DNA of 64,000 bases from an uncultured Clostridium sp. (GTDB lineage Bacteria > Bacillota > Clostridia > TANB77 > CAG-508). Under the pieces are notes generated by a model, which ran no database searches, had not been told where the DNA came from, and was given only the letters and a program-made list of their open reading frames with translations. Location: the NCBI GenBank assembly GCA_948473335.1, contig CAOKXF010000006.1:62001-126000 (forward strand), given 5' to 3'. Position 1 is the stretch's first letter; every line of letters begins with the position of its first letter. Both the position numbers and the translations under genes were made by a program. Positions 42,520-52,288 of the stretch are shown in pieces.

Positions 42520-43290
42520 TTAAAGAATTGTCAAGATTTCTGGCTCTTTTTCTGTAATTAATATTGTATTTTCATAATGTGCTGATAAACTTCCATCTTC
42601 TGTTACTATTGTCCAACCATCTTCTAGTTCTAAAATTTCTTGCTTTCCCTCTATTACCATGGGTTCTATTGCTAATGTCATTCCTGGTTCTAGTCGTATT
42701 CCTTTTCCTGCTTTTCCATAATTTGGTATTCCTGGATCTTCATGCATTTGTCTTCCTATTCCATGTCCTTGGAATTCTCTTACAACTGAATATCCTTGTG
42801 ATTTAACATATTCACCTATTGCATGTGATATATCTCCAATTCTATTTCCCTTTTTGGCATATTTTATCCCTTCAAAAAATGCCTTTTTTGTTACTTCTAT
42901 TAATCTTTGTGCATCTTTTGATATCTTTCCTACTGCATATGTTCTCGCTGCATCTCCATTAAATCCTTCTTTTAATGCTACTAAGTCTACACTTAATATG
43001 TCTCCTTCTTTTAATTTTCTATGCTTAGATGGTATCCCATGTATTATTTCATCATTTATTGACATACATGTTGATGCTGGAAAGTTTGGCACATCATCAT
43101 ATCCTGAAGGATAATCCTTTTCTGCTGGTATTGCCCCTAACTTTTTCATTGTTTGTTCTGCTATTTGGTCTAATTCCCACGTTGTTATTCCTGGCTTTAT
43201 ATTTTCTTCAATTGCTTTATGTGTTAATGCTGCTATTTTACAGGCTTGTTTCATTAATTCTATTTCTTTTTTTGACTTTATAGTTACCAC
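42520..43290 (-). CDS. map: Methionine aminopeptidase, type I
   Basis: A 256-residue metalloprotease that removes N-terminal Met from nascent proteins. The metal ligands of the pita-bread fold are visible: Asp in SVDLVALKEGFNGDAART, His in FQGHGIGRQMHEDPGIPN, Glu in GMTLAIEPMV and Glu in TVTEDGSLSAHYENTI-type C-terminal VTEDGSLSAHYENTILIT. It lies between adk and infA as in most Firmicutes. There is no N-terminal extension or SH3-like linker. Confidence 0.96.
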   Translation of the reverse strand: MVTIKSKKEIELMKQACKIAALTHKAIEENIKPGITTWELDQIAEQTMKKLGAIPAEKDYPSGYDDVPNFPASTCMSINDEIIHGIPSKHRKLKEGDILSVDLVALKEGFNGDAARTYAVGKISKDAQRLIEVTKKAFFEGIKYAKKGNRIGDISHAIGEYVKSQGYSVVREFQGHGIGRQMHEDPGIPNYGKAGKGIRLEPGMTLAIEPMVIEGKQEILELEDGWTIVTEDGSLSAHYENTILITEKEPEILTIL

Positions 43291-43301
43291 TTTTCTTACC
43301 T

Positions 43302-43970
43302 CTATTTACTTTTTATCTTTTTTACTACATCTTCTGCTACATCTCTTCCCATTCTGTTTATTGATACACTTACTGTTTCTGTTTGTAATACTCCTTGTTT
43401 TTCATAATATTTTACTAATGGACTTGTTTTTTCTTCATAAATTTCAAGTCTTTTCTTTATTGCTTCTGAATCTGAATCATCTTCTCTTTGTTTTAATGTT
43501 GCTCCACATTTATCACATATTCCTTCTTTTACTGGTGGATGTAATTTTATATTATATGTTGCTTTACAGTCTTGATTTGTACATACTCTTCTTGTTAACA
43601 TTCTGTCTATTATTTCTTCCTTTGGTGTTACTAAATTAATTACTAAATCTATTTTCTTGTTACTCTTTTTTAATATTTCATCTAATTTTTCTGCTTGTTC
43701 TATTGTTCTTGGAAATCCGTCTAAAATTGCTCCATTTTGTGCATCTTCCCATTTTAGTCTATCTTCTACCATTGGAACTGTAATTTCATCTGGTACTAGT
43801 TCTCCTTTTGATATATATTTATCTGCTTCAATTCCTAATGTTGTTTTTTCACTTATATTTTTTCTGAATATATCTCCTGTTGATATTTGTGGCCATCCCA
43901 TATTTTCACTTATTAGCCCTGCTACTGTTCCTTTTCCTGTTCCTTGTGCTCCTAACATTATAATTATCAT
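43302..43970 (-). CDS. adk: Adenylate kinase, zinc-containing lid
   Basis: A 222-residue kinase (ATP + AMP to 2 ADP). The P-loop is GAQGTGKGTVAG (about 7-18), slightly unlike the usual GPPGAGKGT. The AMP-binding region DGFPRTIEQAEKLDE is normal. The LID holds four cysteines (CTNQDC and CDKC), so it is the Gram-positive zinc type. It is 11 bases from map downstream, but 476 bases from secY upstream, an unusually wide gap for this operon that is filled with palindromic repeats. Confidence 0.96.
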   Translation of the reverse strand: MIIIMLGAQGTGKGTVAGLISENMGWPQISTGDIFRKNISEKTTLGIEADKYISKGELVPDEITVPMVEDRLKWEDAQNGAILDGFPRTIEQAEKLDEILKKSNKKIDLVINLVTPKEEIIDRMLTRRVCTNQDCKATYNIKLHPPVKEGICDKCGATLKQREDDSDSEAIKKRLEIYEEKTSPLVKYYEKQGVLQTETVSVSINRMGRDVAEDVVKKIKSK

Positions 43971-44083
43971 ATTAATCTCTCCTTATCTCTTTTTTTACAT
44001 GAATTATTCTACTACAAATAAGTTAAAATATCAAGTTATTTTATGACTTTCATTAATAACTATTATATTTCTTTTTTTTATTT

Positions 44084-44133
44084 CAGCTTGTTTACTAATA
44101 GGCGCATATATGCGCCTATTAGTAAACAAGCTG
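44084..44133. repeat. 50-bp palindromic repeat, copy 2 (perfect)
   Basis: A perfect 50-base palindrome centred on GGCGCATATATGCGCC, with ends CAGCTTG and CAAGCTG. T-runs lie outside both ends on the plus strand. It is the most symmetrical of the three copies. Confidence 0.85.
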
Positions 44134-44201
44134 TTTTTTTGTTCTTTTATTTTATATTACTCTTTTCTTTTTGCTTTGTTTTTATACTTTCCCTTTTATT
44201 T

Positions 44202-44250
44202 CAACTGTTTTACTAATGAGCGTGGATATGCGCCCATTAGCAACAAGGTG
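44202..44250. repeat. 50-bp palindromic repeat, copy 3
   Basis: A 49-base imperfect palindrome with core ACTAATGAGCGTGGATATGC and right arm GCCCATTAGCAACAAGGTG, followed by TTTTTTGTTC. It directly follows a spacer like the one after it, so copies 2 and 3 form a tandem duplication. Confidence 0.8.
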
Positions 44251-44389
44251 TTTTTTGTTCTTTCATTTTATTATATATATTACTCTTCTTCTCTCTGCTT
44301 CCCTTTATATTTTTCTTTTGAAAATAAAATATCATTTATTTTCACTTCGAGTTGCATACTAAAAGTTTTATAGGGTTTCCTTTACAATA

Positions 44390-44416
44390 AAAAAGTTAGA
44401 GCCTGTAGCACTTTTT
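44390..44416 (-). terminator. Weak terminator-like hairpin after secY
   Basis: On the minus strand AAAAAGT pairs with ACTTTTT around a 13-base interior, followed by TATTG. It begins 30 bases beyond the secY stop. Short stem, so low confidence. Confidence 0.35.
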
Positions 44417-44446
44417 ACATTGCATACAAACTCTTAATTTTATTTT

Positions 44447-45766
44447 TTACTCTAAAAATCCTTTATAGTGTCTCATTGACAATTGAGCTTCTAATTGTTG
44501 AACTGTTTCTAATACAACACCTACAACTATTAATATAGATGTTCCTCCAAATGTAATATTTAGACTTGTAAATCTTAATAACATTGGTAATATTGCAATA
44601 ATTGCTAAGAATACTCCACCAAATAATGTTAATTTTGATATTATTGATGTTAAATATTCTGTTGTTGGTTTTCCTGCTCTTATTCCTGGTATAAATCCAC
44701 CATTTTTCTTAATATTGTTTGATACTTCTGCTGGATTAAATGTCGCATAAGTATAGAAATATGTGAATCCTACTATTAGTAATAAATATACTATTGCATT
44801 TGCTATTGAATATCCTATACCAACACTTGAAGATGATGTTGCTATTGAAAATTTATATAATCCTGCCAAAAATCCTGTTTTTGTAGCTATATCACTTACA
44901 AACATTTGGATTATCATTGCTGGGAATGTCATAAATGATGAAGCAAATATTACTGGCATAACTCCTGCCATTACTAATTTTAGAGGAATATGTGTATTTT
45001 GTCCTCCCATCATTTTTCTTCCTACTACTCTTTTTGAATATTGTACTGGTACTCTTCTCTCTGCTTGTTGTACAAATACAACTCCAGCTACTAATAATAA
45101 TGCTCCTATTATTATCCCTAATACTATAATTAATCCTACTGTACTAAATCCTGATGTTGGGAACATTAATCTCCACATTGTTACTATTGCAGATGGTAAC
45201 CCTGATATTATACCTATTAATATTATCATTGATATTCCATTTCCAATTCCTCTTGAAGAGATTTGTTCTCCTAGCCACATTAGGAATGCTGTTCCTGCAA
45301 CTAATGATAGTACTACTATAAATCCTGTTAAGAATCCTGTATGCACAAATACATTAGCTGGTTTATATGAAAAATAAATTACTAATGCTTCTACTAATGC
45401 TAATATTAGTGTAACTATCTTTGTATATCTATTTATTTTTCTTCTTCCTTCTTCTCCACCTTCTTTTGTTAATCTCTCTAGTGAAGGTATAATCATTGCT
45501 AATAATTGTACAACTATTGATGCTGTAATATAAGGAGTTATTGACATTGCGAATATTGAAAATCTTGAAAATGCTCCTCCTGATATTAAGTTTATAAATC
45601 CACCTATTCCTTCTGTTGATGACATAGCTGAACTTAATACACTCATATCTACTCCTGGTACTGTTAGGTAACACCCTAATCTAAATATTAATATTAATAA
45701 TAATGTATATAATAATCTTTTTCTTACTTCTGGTGTTTTCCAAGCATTTATTAAAGTTTTAAACAA
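44447..45766 (-). CDS. secY: Protein translocase subunit SecY
   Basis: The central pore subunit of the Sec translocon: 439 residues, ten membrane segments. The N-terminal MFKTLINAWKTPEVRKRLLY, the plug region GGAFSRFSIFAMSITPYITA, the loop RRVPVQYSKRVVGRKMMGGQ and the C-terminal QQLEAQLSMRHYKGFLE are all typical. Its start codon follows the rplO stop without a gap, so translation is coupled. Ordinary in length and order. Confidence 0.97.
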   Translation of the reverse strand: MFKTLINAWKTPEVRKRLLYTLLLILIFRLGCYLTVPGVDMSVLSSAMSSTEGIGGFINLISGGAFSRFSIFAMSITPYITASIVVQLLAMIIPSLERLTKEGGEEGRRKINRYTKIVTLILALVEALVIYFSYKPANVFVHTGFLTGFIVVLSLVAGTAFLMWLGEQISSRGIGNGISMIILIGIISGLPSAIVTMWRLMFPTSGFSTVGLIIVLGIIIGALLLVAGVVFVQQAERRVPVQYSKRVVGRKMMGGQNTHIPLKLVMAGVMPVIFASSFMTFPAMIIQMFVSDIATKTGFLAGLYKFSIATSSSSVGIGYSIANAIVYLLLIVGFTYFYTYATFNPAEVSNNIKKNGGFIPGIRAGKPTTEYLTSIISKLTLFGGVFLAIIAILPMLLRFTSLNITFGGTSILIVVGVVLETVQQLEAQLSMRHYKGFLE

Positions 45767-46201
45767 TTAAACCACCTCTGTCTTTCCGCCTAGAGTTTCA
45801 ATTGCTTCTTTGGCAGCAGCTGTAAATCTATTAGCTTTTATATTTAATTTTTTCTCTAATTTTCCTGTTGCTAATACAACTATTCCATCATTTATTTTTC
45901 CGATTATTCCTTCTGCTAATAGAGTTTCAGCTGTAACATCTGTTGCTTTACTTTTGTTTAGCATTGTTAATGTTACTTCAGTGTAGTTTTTTGCATGGAT
46001 GTTTGTAAATCCTCTTTTTGGTAGTCTTCTATATAATGGTGTTTGACCACCTTCGAATCCTCTTCTTACTCCTCCACCACTTCTTGCTTTTTGACCTTTA
46101 TGACCTTTTCCTGATGTTTTTCCTAATCCAGATCCTATTCCACGTCCTACTCTTGTTCTTTTTGTTTTTTCAACTGCTGGTTTTAATTCTCCTAGTTTCA
46201 T
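45767..46201 (-). CDS. rplO: 50S ribosomal protein L15
   Basis: A 144-residue late-assembly 50S protein. It begins [20 protein letters not shown] and has the glycine-rich [20 protein letters not shown] and [15 protein letters not shown] segments. In most bacteria rpmD (L30) lies between rpsE and rplO; here only 42 bases separate them, so L30 is absent from its usual place. Confidence 0.97.
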   Translation of the reverse strand: MKLGELKPAVEKTKRTRVGRGIGSGLGKTSGKGHKGQKARSGGGVRRGFEGGQTPLYRRLPKRGFTNIHAKNYTEVTLTMLNKSKATDVTAETLLAEGIIGKINDGIVVLATGKLEKKLNIKANRFTAAAKEAIETLGGKTEVV

Positions 46202-46243
46202 CTCTTTGCTTGCACCTCCTATTTTCTTGTTATTTTATCTTGA

Positions 46244-46735
46244 TTATAAAATTTCTTCTACTTTTTTTCCTCTTTTTTTAGCTACTTGTTCTATTGTTTG
46301 CATTGACTTTAATCCTTCAATTGTAGCATATACAACGTTTCTTGGATTGTTTGTTCCAATAACTTTTGTACGTATATTTTTATATCCTGCAAGCTCTAAT
46401 ACTGGTCTTACACTTCCTCCTGCTATAACTCCAGTTCCTTCAACTGCTGGTTTTAACATTACTTTCGCACTTCCAAATTTTCCAACATATTCATGTGGTA
46501 CTGTTGTGTCTACAATTGGTACTTCTACTAAATTTTTCTTTGCTGATTGTATAGCTTTTTTTATAGCATCTGGAACTTCTGCTGCTTTTCCATTTCCCAC
46601 TCCTATATGTCCTGCTCCATCTCCTACTACTACTACAGCACTAAATCTAAAAGTTCTTCCACCTTTAACAACTTTTGCTACTCTGTTTAGAGCTACTACT
46701 TTTTCTTTTAACTCTTCCATCTTTACGTCTTCCAT
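46244..46735 (-). CDS. rpsE: 30S ribosomal protein S5
   Basis: A 163-residue S5 of the 30S shoulder, involved in mRNA helicase activity and fidelity. [20 protein letters not shown] and [20 protein letters not shown] mark the dsRNA-binding domain; [20 protein letters not shown] and [17 protein letters not shown] mark the C-terminal domain. A nested hairpin (46793-46865) lies in the unusually wide gap to rplR. Confidence 0.97.
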   Translation of the reverse strand: MEDVKMEELKEKVVALNRVAKVVKGGRTFRFSAVVVVGDGAGHIGVGNGKAAEVPDAIKKAIQSAKKNLVEVPIVDTTVPHEYVGKFGSAKVMLKPAVEGTGVIAGGSVRPVLELAGYKNIRTKVIGTNNPRNVVYATIEGLKSMQTIEQVAKKRGKKVEEIL

Positions 46736-46792
46736 TAAATTTGTTTTCCTCCTTTTCTTCTTATTTTAATAAGTCTATAATTTCTTATATCT

Positions 46793-46865
46793 AATAGCTA
46801 TTAACTATAGTTATTTATAATTTTATTTATGCAATAACTATCTTCATTTAATTTAAATAGCTATT
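46793..46865 (-). promoter_or_regulatory. Nested inverted repeats between rplR and rpsE
   Basis: Outer arms AATAGCTAT/ATAGCTATT (46793-46801, 46857-46865) enclose inner arms ATAGTTATT/AATAACTAT (46807-46815, 46833-46841). No T-run. Pure A/T-rich helices; possibly an mRNA processing or attenuation element. Confidence 0.45.
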
Positions 46866-46869
46866 ATAA

Positions 46870-47229
46870 CTAGAAGTTAAGTCCGCCTTCTCTTGCAGCT
46901 TCTGCTACTGCTTTTACTACACCATGATATATATATCCACCACGGTCAAAAACTACTTCTGTAATTTGTTTGCTAGCACATTTTTTTGCAACTAATGTTC
47001 CAACTTCTTTAGCTGCTTCAACATTTGAGTGTTTTGTTTTTATATCTTTATCTAATGTTGATACACTAACTAATGTGTTTCCTGCTACATCATCAATTAC
47101 TTGTGCATATACATGGCTATTACTTCTGTATACACATAGTCTTGGTCTTTCTGCTGTACCAGATATTTTGTTTCTTACTCTTTTATGTCTTCTAGCTCTT
47201 TCAAATTTTCTATCTGTTTTGTTTATCAT
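46870..47229 (-). CDS. rplR: 50S ribosomal protein L18
   Basis: A 119-residue 5S rRNA-binding protein. The conserved parts are [40 protein letters not shown] and the C-terminal [20 protein letters not shown] then EGGLNF. Usual length, standard order between rplF and rpsE, with AAAGGAG before the ATG. Confidence 0.97.
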   Translation of the reverse strand: MINKTDRKFERARRHKRVRNKISGTAERPRLCVYRSNSHVYAQVIDDVAGNTLVSVSTLDKDIKTKHSNVEAAKEVGTLVAKKCASKQITEVVFDRGGYIYHGVVKAVAEAAREGGLNF

Positions 47230-47270
47230 TTTAAATTACTCCTTTCCGTGATTATTTGCTCTTAATCATT

Positions 47271-47810
47271 TTATTTCTTTCCTGTTTTTCCTTCTTTACG
47301 TCTGATTACTTCTTCAGCATATTTTATTCCTTTTCCTCTATATACTTCTGGTGGTCTCTTTGTTCTGATATTTGCTGCTGTTTGACCAACTAATTCTTTG
47401 TCTATTCCTCTTACTATTATTGTATTAGCATTTGGAACGTCAAATGTTATTCCTGTTGGAGCTTCAAATATTACTGGATGTGAGTATCCTAATGTTAAAT
47501 TTAAGTTGTTTCCTTGTTTTTGAACTCTATAACCAACTCCATTGATTTGTAGTTCTCTTGTGAATTCATTTACAACACCTGTTACCATGTTATTTATTAA
47601 TGTTCTTGTTAATCCATGTAAACTTTTGTTGTATGATTCATCATTTTTTCTTATTACTTTTATTTCATTATTTTCTAGTTCTACTGTTATATTTTTATGT
47701 ATTTCTCTTTCTAATGTTCCTTTTGGTCCTTTTACAGTTATTTTTTCTCCGTCGATTGTAACTGTTACACCTTCTGGCACTTGAATAGATTTATTTCCTA
47801 TTCTTGACAT
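47271..47810 (-). CDS. rplF: 50S ribosomal protein L6
   Basis: A 179-residue two-domain protein near the GTPase centre. MSRIGNKSIQVPEGVTVTID starts it and VVRGIDKELVGQTAANIRTK-type IIVRGIDKELVGQTAANIRT followed by RPPEVYRGKGIKYAEEVIRR ends it. ATG 47810 was chosen because GGAAGG lies eight bases upstream; the longer reading from GTG 47819 overlaps that box. A TTAGGCG-AA-CGCCCAA-like hairpin (about 47833-47850) sits just upstream. Confidence 0.96.
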   Translation of the reverse strand: MSRIGNKSIQVPEGVTVTIDGEKITVKGPKGTLEREIHKNITVELENNEIKVIRKNDESYNKSLHGLTRTLINNMVTGVVNEFTRELQINGVGYRVQKQGNNLNLTLGYSHPVIFEAPTGITFDVPNANTIIVRGIDKELVGQTAANIRTKRPPEVYRGKGIKYAEEVIRRKEGKTGKK

Positions 47811-47960
47811 TCTTTTCACCTTCCTTTTTGTTTGGGCGTTCGCCTAACGTTTATTTTTATTTTTATATTTTCGCATTTAGGTTGATTTTTCCCATTTTAA
47901 TGTAGCAACTTAACTGCATACATACCTGTAAAGTTATTTCACCTTTTACAGATATCTTAT

Positions 47961-48359
47961 TTACCATACATAAGCTAATACTTCTCCACCTATCCCTAAT
48001 GTACGTGCTTCTTTGTCTGTTTTTAATCCTTGTGATGTAGAGATTATTGCTATTCCTAATCCGTTTAATACTTTTGGTAATTCTTCTTTATTAGCATATA
48101 CTCTTAATCCTGGCTTGCTAATTCTTTTTATTCCATCTATTACTCTTTTCCCTTTTTCTTCATATTTTAAAGTAATTCTTATTATTCCTTGATTTTCATT
48201 ACTTATTTCTTCAAAAGACTTGATATATCCTTCTTTATATAGTATTTCTGCTATTGATACTTTCATTTTTGATGATGGTATATCTACTGTCTTATGTTTT
48301 GAACTGTTTGCATTTCTTATTCTTGTTAACATATCTGCTATTGGATCTGTAGTATTCAA
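47961..48359 (-). CDS. rpsH: 30S ribosomal protein S8
   Basis: A 132-residue primary 16S rRNA binder. [20 protein letters not shown] begins it and [20 protein letters not shown] then [13 protein letters not shown] ends it. The start is TTG 48359 with AAAGGAGG upstream. A 150-base gap to rplF contains CTGTAAA/TTTACAG and further short hairpins. Confidence 0.96.
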   Translation of the reverse strand: MNTTDPIADMLTRIRNANSSKHKTVDIPSSKMKVSIAEILYKEGYIKSFEEISNENQGIIRITLKYEEKGKRVIDGIKRISKPGLRVYANKEELPKVLNGLGIAIISTSQGLKTDKEARTLGIGGEVLAYVW

Positions 48360-48439
48360 TTTACTTTCCTCCTTTTTTTAGTTTTCTTTGGACTGGATAT
48401 GCTTTGCATTTCCATATTGCTGCTTTTTTACAGCTCCTT

Positions 48440-48625
48440 TTACCAGCTCGCTTTTTTTACTCCTGGGATTTCTCCTTTATGAGCTAATTCTCTAAAGCAT
48501 ACACGGCAAATTCCATATTTTCTTATATATGCATGTGGTCTTCCACATAATTTACATCTATTATATTCTCTTGTTGCATATTTTTGTGGTCTTTGTTGTT
48601 TTACTTTTAATGATTTTTTAGCCAT
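48440..48625 (-). CDS. rpsN: 30S ribosomal protein S14, zinc-binding short (type Z)
   Basis: A 61-residue short S14 with zinc ligands [20 protein letters not shown]. It begins [20 protein letters not shown] and ends [12 protein letters not shown]. This zinc-dependent form is the standard S14 of most Clostridia at this operon position. Confidence 0.96.
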   Translation of the reverse strand: MAKKSLKVKQQRPQKYATREYNRCKLCGRPHAYIRKYGICRVCFRELAHKGEIPGVKKASW

Positions 48626-48646
48626 CTTCTAATTTTTCCTCCTTAT

Positions 48647-49186
48647 TTAGTTTTGGAATGGCATACCTAACAATGTTAGTAACTCTTTTGCTTCATCATC
48701 TGATTTAGCTGTTGTTACAAATATGATATCCATACCCCTTAATTTATCTACTTTATCATATTCGATTTCTGGGAAGATTAATTGTTCCTTTATTCCCATT
48801 GAGTAGTTTCCTCTACCATCGAAAGAATTTTTTGATACTCCTCTAAAATCTCTTACTCTTGGAAGAGCTACATTAAATAGTTTGTATGCAAAATCATACA
48901 TTTTGTCTGCTCTTAAAGTTACTTTGCAACCTACATTTGCTCCTTCTCTTAGTTTGAATGCCGCAATTGATTTTTTTGCTTTTGTTACTATTGGTTTTTG
49001 ACCTGTTATTTGTGCCAAATCATTCATTGCATTTTCTAGTGATTTAGGATCTTCTTTTGTGTCTCCTAATCCTATATTTATTACTATTTTTTCAAGTTTT
49101 GGAACTTGCATTACTGATTTATAATTGAATTTCTTCATTAATTCTGGTATTACTTCTTTTTGATATTGTTCTCTTAATTTTTCCAT
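48647..49186 (-). CDS. rplE: 50S ribosomal protein L5
   Basis: A 179-residue 5S rRNA-binding protein of the central protuberance. [20 protein letters not shown] starts it; [40 protein letters not shown] and [20 protein letters not shown] are conserved. Usual length. AAGGAGGAAT precedes the ATG. Confidence 0.97.
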   Translation of the reverse strand: MEKLREQYQKEVIPELMKKFNYKSVMQVPKLEKIVINIGLGDTKEDPKSLENAMNDLAQITGQKPIVTKAKKSIAAFKLREGANVGCKVTLRADKMYDFAYKLFNVALPRVRDFRGVSKNSFDGRGNYSMGIKEQLIFPEIEYDKVDKLRGMDIIFVTTAKSDDEAKELLTLLGMPFQN

Positions 49187-49213
49187 TTCTGCCTATTCCT
49201 CCTTTCTTAACTC

Positions 49214-49522
49214 TTATTTTATTTTTGCTCCACATTTTTTACAGATACGTACTTTTTCATCTTTTTCTATACTATATCCTATTCTTGTTACTTTTCCGCA
49301 TTTTGGGCATACTACATTTACTTTACTTGCTAATACAGCACATTCTACTGGCACTATTCCACCTTGTTCTCCTTGTTTTCTTGGTTTGATGTGCTTTTTT
49401 CTTACATTTACACCTTTTACTACTACTCTTTGTGTTTTTGGCATTACTTCTAGTACTTCTCCTGTTTTTCCTTTATCGTTTCCTGATAGTACTTGTACTG
49501 TATCTCCTTTTTTTATTTTCAT
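49214..49522 (-). CDS. rplX: 50S ribosomal protein L24
   Basis: A 102-residue assembly-initiator protein with an N-terminal KOW motif: KIKKGDTVQVLSGNDKGKTG. The C-terminal part has CPKCGKVTRIGY and CKKCGAKIK, a four-cysteine zinc ribbon seen in many Firmicute L24 proteins. Standard position between rplN and rplE. Confidence 0.96.
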   Translation of the reverse strand: MKIKKGDTVQVLSGNDKGKTGEVLEVMPKTQRVVVKGVNVRKKHIKPRKQGEQGGIVPVECAVLASKVNVVCPKCGKVTRIGYSIEKDEKVRICKKCGAKIK

Positions 49523-49564
49523 GTAAGGTTTCCTCCTTCTTTGAATTGTTTTTGTTTCGTTCTT

Positions 49565-49933
49565 TTAAAGAACCTCAGGAGCTAATGAAAGTATTTTCAT
49601 GTATTCTCCTTCTCTTAATTCTCTTGCAACTGGTCCAAATATACGTGTTCCTCTTGGTGTTTTATCTTCTTTTATTATTACAGCTGCATTTTCATCAAAT
49701 CTTATATATGATCCATCTTGTCTTCTTAATCCTTTTTTGCTTCTTACTATTACTGCTTTTACAACATCACCTTTTTTTACAACTCCACCTGGTGTTGCTG
49801 ATTTTACTGACGCTACTATTATGTCTCCTATGTTTGCAGTTTTTCTGAATGATCCACCTAAACATCTAATACACATTATTTCTTTTGCTCCAGTATTATC
49901 AGCTACTTTTAATATTGATTGTTGTTGTACCAT
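49565..49933 (-). CDS. rplN: 50S ribosomal protein L14
   Basis: A 122-residue protein at the subunit interface. [20 protein letters not shown] starts it and the family stretches [40 protein letters not shown] and [16 protein letters not shown] follow. Exact family length. It lies three bases downstream of rpsQ. Confidence 0.97.
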   Translation of the reverse strand: MVQQQSILKVADNTGAKEIMCIRCLGGSFRKTANIGDIIVASVKSATPGGVVKKGDVVKAVIVRSKKGLRRQDGSYIRFDENAAVIIKEDKTPRGTRIFGPVARELREGEYMKILSLAPEVL

Positions 49934-49936
49934 GTC

Positions 49937-50200
49937 TTATTCTCCTCCTTTTTTTTCTAGGATTTCAACTACTCTCCATCTCTTGTCCTTAGAAAGTGGT
50001 CTTGTTTCCATAACTTTTACTCTATCTCCCATTTTACAGCTATTGTCTTCATCATGTGCTTTTAGTTTATATGTTCTTTTAACTGTTTTTCCATAAACTT
50101 TATGACGTACACTGTCTTCTACTGCTACTACTATTGTTTTGTCCATTTTGTCTGACACTACTGTTCCTGTCATAACTTTACGAAGATTTCTTTCTTCCAT
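49937..50200 (-). CDS. rpsQ: 30S ribosomal protein S17
   Basis: An 87-residue OB-fold primary 16S rRNA binder. [20 protein letters not shown] and [20 protein letters not shown] then [20 protein letters not shown] are conserved. Ends EKKGGE. Standard order after rpmC. Confidence 0.97.
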   Translation of the reverse strand: MEERNLRKVMTGTVVSDKMDKTIVVAVEDSVRHKVYGKTVKRTYKLKAHDEDNSCKMGDRVKVMETRPLSKDKRWRVVEILEKKGGE

Positions 50201-50245
50201 AGGTTTAATCCTCCTTTTTTAGTCTTGGGGCTTTCCCATTTTTTT

Positions 50246-50449
50246 CTATTTTTTTGCTTCTGCTATTTTTCTTTCTGTTAATACAGTGTTTATTTTAGCT
50301 ATGTCTTTTTTAACTTCTTTGATTTTCATTGGATTATCTAATCCATGTGTAGCTAAACTAAATTTTAATTTGAATAGTTCTGTTTTTAGTTCACCTAATT
50401 CTTTTTCTAGTTCTGGTGAAGACATTTCTCTTATTTTATTTATCTTCAT
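50246..50449 (-). CDS. rpmC: 50S ribosomal protein L29
   Basis: A 67-residue two-helix protein at the tunnel exit: [40 protein letters not shown] and [18 protein letters not shown] 50449 is preferred to the upstream GTG because GAGGTAGGTG precedes it. It overlaps the last codons of rplP by 14 bases, so the two are translationally coupled. Confidence 0.95.
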   Translation of the reverse strand: MKINKIREMSSPELEKELGELKTELFKLKFSLATHGLDNPMKIKEVKKDIAKINTVLTERKIAEAKK

Positions 50450-50882
50450 CACTATCACCTACCTCATTTACAGTTTCTCTCTTAACAAATTTTGCTTTGA
50501 TTGGTAGTTTATTCATCGCAAGTCTAAGAGCTTCTCTAGCTGTTTCTTCTGGTACACCAGCAATTTCAAACATTACTCTTCCTGGTTTTACAGCTGCTAC
50601 CCAATATTCTACATTTCCTTTTCCTTTTCCCATACGTGTTCCTATTGGTTTTTGTGATATTGGTTTATCTGGAAATAGTTTTATCCAAACTTTTCCACCT
50701 CTTTTTATATAACGAGTCATTGCAACACGGGCTGCTTCTATTTGATTTCCTCTTATTAATCCAGCTTCTAATGCTTGCATTCCATATTCTCCATCTGATA
50801 CGCAATTTCCTCTTGTTGCTTTTCCTCTATTTCTACCTTTTTGCATTTTTCTAAATTTTGATTTTTTTGGCATTAATGGCAT
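50436..50882 (-). CDS. rplP: 50S ribosomal protein L16
   Basis: A 148-residue protein near the A-site tRNA elbow. [20 protein letters not shown] starts it; [14 protein letters not shown] [40 protein letters not shown] and [20 protein letters not shown] follow. Its start overlaps the rpsC stop (TAATG). Confidence 0.96.
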   Translation of the reverse strand: MPLMPKKSKFRKMQKGRNRGKATRGNCVSDGEYGMQALEAGLIRGNQIEAARVAMTRYIKRGGKVWIKLFPDKPISQKPIGTRMGKGKGNVEYWVAAVKPGRVMFEIAGVPEETAREALRLAMNKLPIKAKFVKRETVNEVGDSDEDK

Positions 50883-51538
50883 TATTGTTCTCCTCCTTCC
50901 ATTTTTTTAGCAGGAAGAACTTCACCTTTATATATCCAAACTTTAACACCAATCTTTCCATATGTTGTATCTGCTTCTGCAAATCCATAATCTATATCTG
51001 CTCTTAAAGTTTGTAGAGGTATTGTTCCCTCTTTATAGAATTCAGTTCTTGCCATATCAGCTCCACCTAATCTTCCAGATACTGATGTCTTTATTCCTTG
51101 TGCTCCTGACTTCATAGCTTTTTGCATACATTGTTTCATTGCTCTTCTGAATGAAATTCTTCTTTCTAATTGTCCTGCAATATTTTCTGCAACTAATTGT
51201 GCATTTGTGTCTGTTTCTTTTACTTCTATTATGTTTACATTTATTTCTTTTCCGATTTCTTTTGATAATTCTTGTTTTAAAGTCTCTGCACCTGCTCCAC
51301 CTTTTCCTATTACTATTCCTGGTTTTGCTGTATATACATTGGCTCTAACAAATTTTGCTGTTCTTTCAATTTCTATTCTTGAAATTCCAGCTGCATATAA
51401 TTTTTTCTTTAAAAATTTACGAATATTTTGATCTTCTACTAAGTAGTCTGCAAAATTCTTTGTCCCTGCATACCATTTAGCATTCCAATCTTTTATTATT
51501 CCTACTCTTACGCCTGTTGGATGTACTTTTTGTCCCAT
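50882..51538 (-). CDS. rpsC: 30S ribosomal protein S3
   Basis: A 218-residue protein of the 30S head with helicase role at the mRNA entry. [20 protein letters not shown] begins it. The KH domain has [20 protein letters not shown]; the C-terminal domain has [20 protein letters not shown] and [20 protein letters not shown]. Usual length and order. Confidence 0.97.
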   Translation of the reverse strand: MGQKVHPTGVRVGIIKDWNAKWYAGTKNFADYLVEDQNIRKFLKKKLYAAGISRIEIERTAKFVRANVYTAKPGIVIGKGGAGAETLKQELSKEIGKEINVNIIEVKETDTNAQLVAENIAGQLERRISFRRAMKQCMQKAMKSGAQGIKTSVSGRLGGADMARTEFYKEGTIPLQTLRADIDYGFAEADTTYGKIGVKVWIYKGEVLPAKKMEGGEQ

Positions 51539-51553
51539 CTTATTTGCTCCCTC

Positions 51554-51904
51554 CTATTCTTCTCTTAGAACAATTGTTATATGACTTGTTCTTTTTCTTA
51601 TTCTTACTGCTGATCCTTTTGCAGCTGGTCTTATTCTTTTTAATGTTGGACCTTGGTTTGCATATATTTCAGCAACATATAATTTTGAATGATCCATTTG
51701 ATGGTTGTTTTCAGCATTTGCTATTGCTGATTTTAATAATTTTTCAATTATTTCTGAAGAAGCTTTTGGTGTAAATTTTACTATTGCTAAAGCTTCATCT
51801 ACATTTTTTCCTCTTATTAAGTCTGCAACAATTTTTACTTTTCTTGCTGATATTCTTGCATATCTTAGAGTTGCTTTAGCTTCAACTATTGCTGTTTCTT
51901 CCAC
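51554..51904 (-). CDS. rplV: 50S ribosomal protein L22
   Basis: A 116-residue tunnel-lining protein. [20 protein letters not shown] then [20 protein letters not shown], and the beta-hairpin with [20 protein letters not shown]. The start is GTG 51904 with AAGGAGGAAAAT upstream. Standard order. Confidence 0.96.
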   Translation of the reverse strand: MEETAIVEAKATLRYARISARKVKIVADLIRGKNVDEALAIVKFTPKASSEIIEKLLKSAIANAENNHQMDHSKLYVAEIYANQGPTLKRIRPAAKGSAVRIRKRTSHITIVLREE

Positions 51905-52001
51905 TTTATTTTCCTCCTTATTTTTTGGTTTGATGTTTTTTCATCATTTTTAGGCTCAATATATTATTTTGCTTTCTGTTATCTTTTTGTTTTATTCCTG
52001 A

Positions 52002-52283
52002 TTATTTCTTTACTGTTGTTGTTTTTTCTCCTGCATGACCTTTGAATGTTCTTGTAGGAGCAAATTCACCTAATTTATGACCTATCATTTCTTCTGTTAT
52101 ATATACTGGTACATGTTTTCTTCCATCATGTACTGCTATTGTATGACCTATCATTTGTGGATATATTGTTGAAGCTCTTGACCATGTTTTTAATACTTCT
52201 TTTTTTCCTGTTTCGTTCATAGCTTCTACTCTTTTTAATAGTTTTTCACATACGAAAGGTTTTTTCTTACTTGATCTAGACAT
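52002..52283 (-). CDS. rpsS: 30S ribosomal protein S19
   Basis: A 93-residue 30S head protein: [40 protein letters not shown] and the tail [20 protein letters not shown]. It starts five bases after the rplB stop. Normal length. Confidence 0.97.
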   Translation of the reverse strand: MSRSSKKKPFVCEKLLKRVEAMNETGKKEVLKTWSRASTIYPQMIGHTIAVHDGRKHVPVYITEEMIGHKLGEFAPTRTFKGHAGEKTTTVKK

Positions 52284-52288
52284 GTCTC

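Larger units (their letters stand above)
43971..44446. other. Repeat-filled gap between secY and adk
   Basis: No gene is seen in 476 bases. It contains two tandem copies (period about 118 bases) of a palindromic repeat (44084-44133, 44202-44250) with similar T/C-rich spacers. It also holds a weak terminator-like hairpin AAAAAGT/ACTTTTT (44390-44416) placed just after secY on the minus strand. A promoter for adk may lie here. Confidence 0.6.

Noticed and set aside
44084..44133. The perfect palindrome as the ordinary terminator of secY
   Set aside because: The T-run lies on the plus strand while secY is on the minus strand, and the element is repeated elsewhere in the window.
46202..46243. A very short rpmD gene between rpsE and rplO
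   Set aside because: Only 42 bases are available, far too few for L30.
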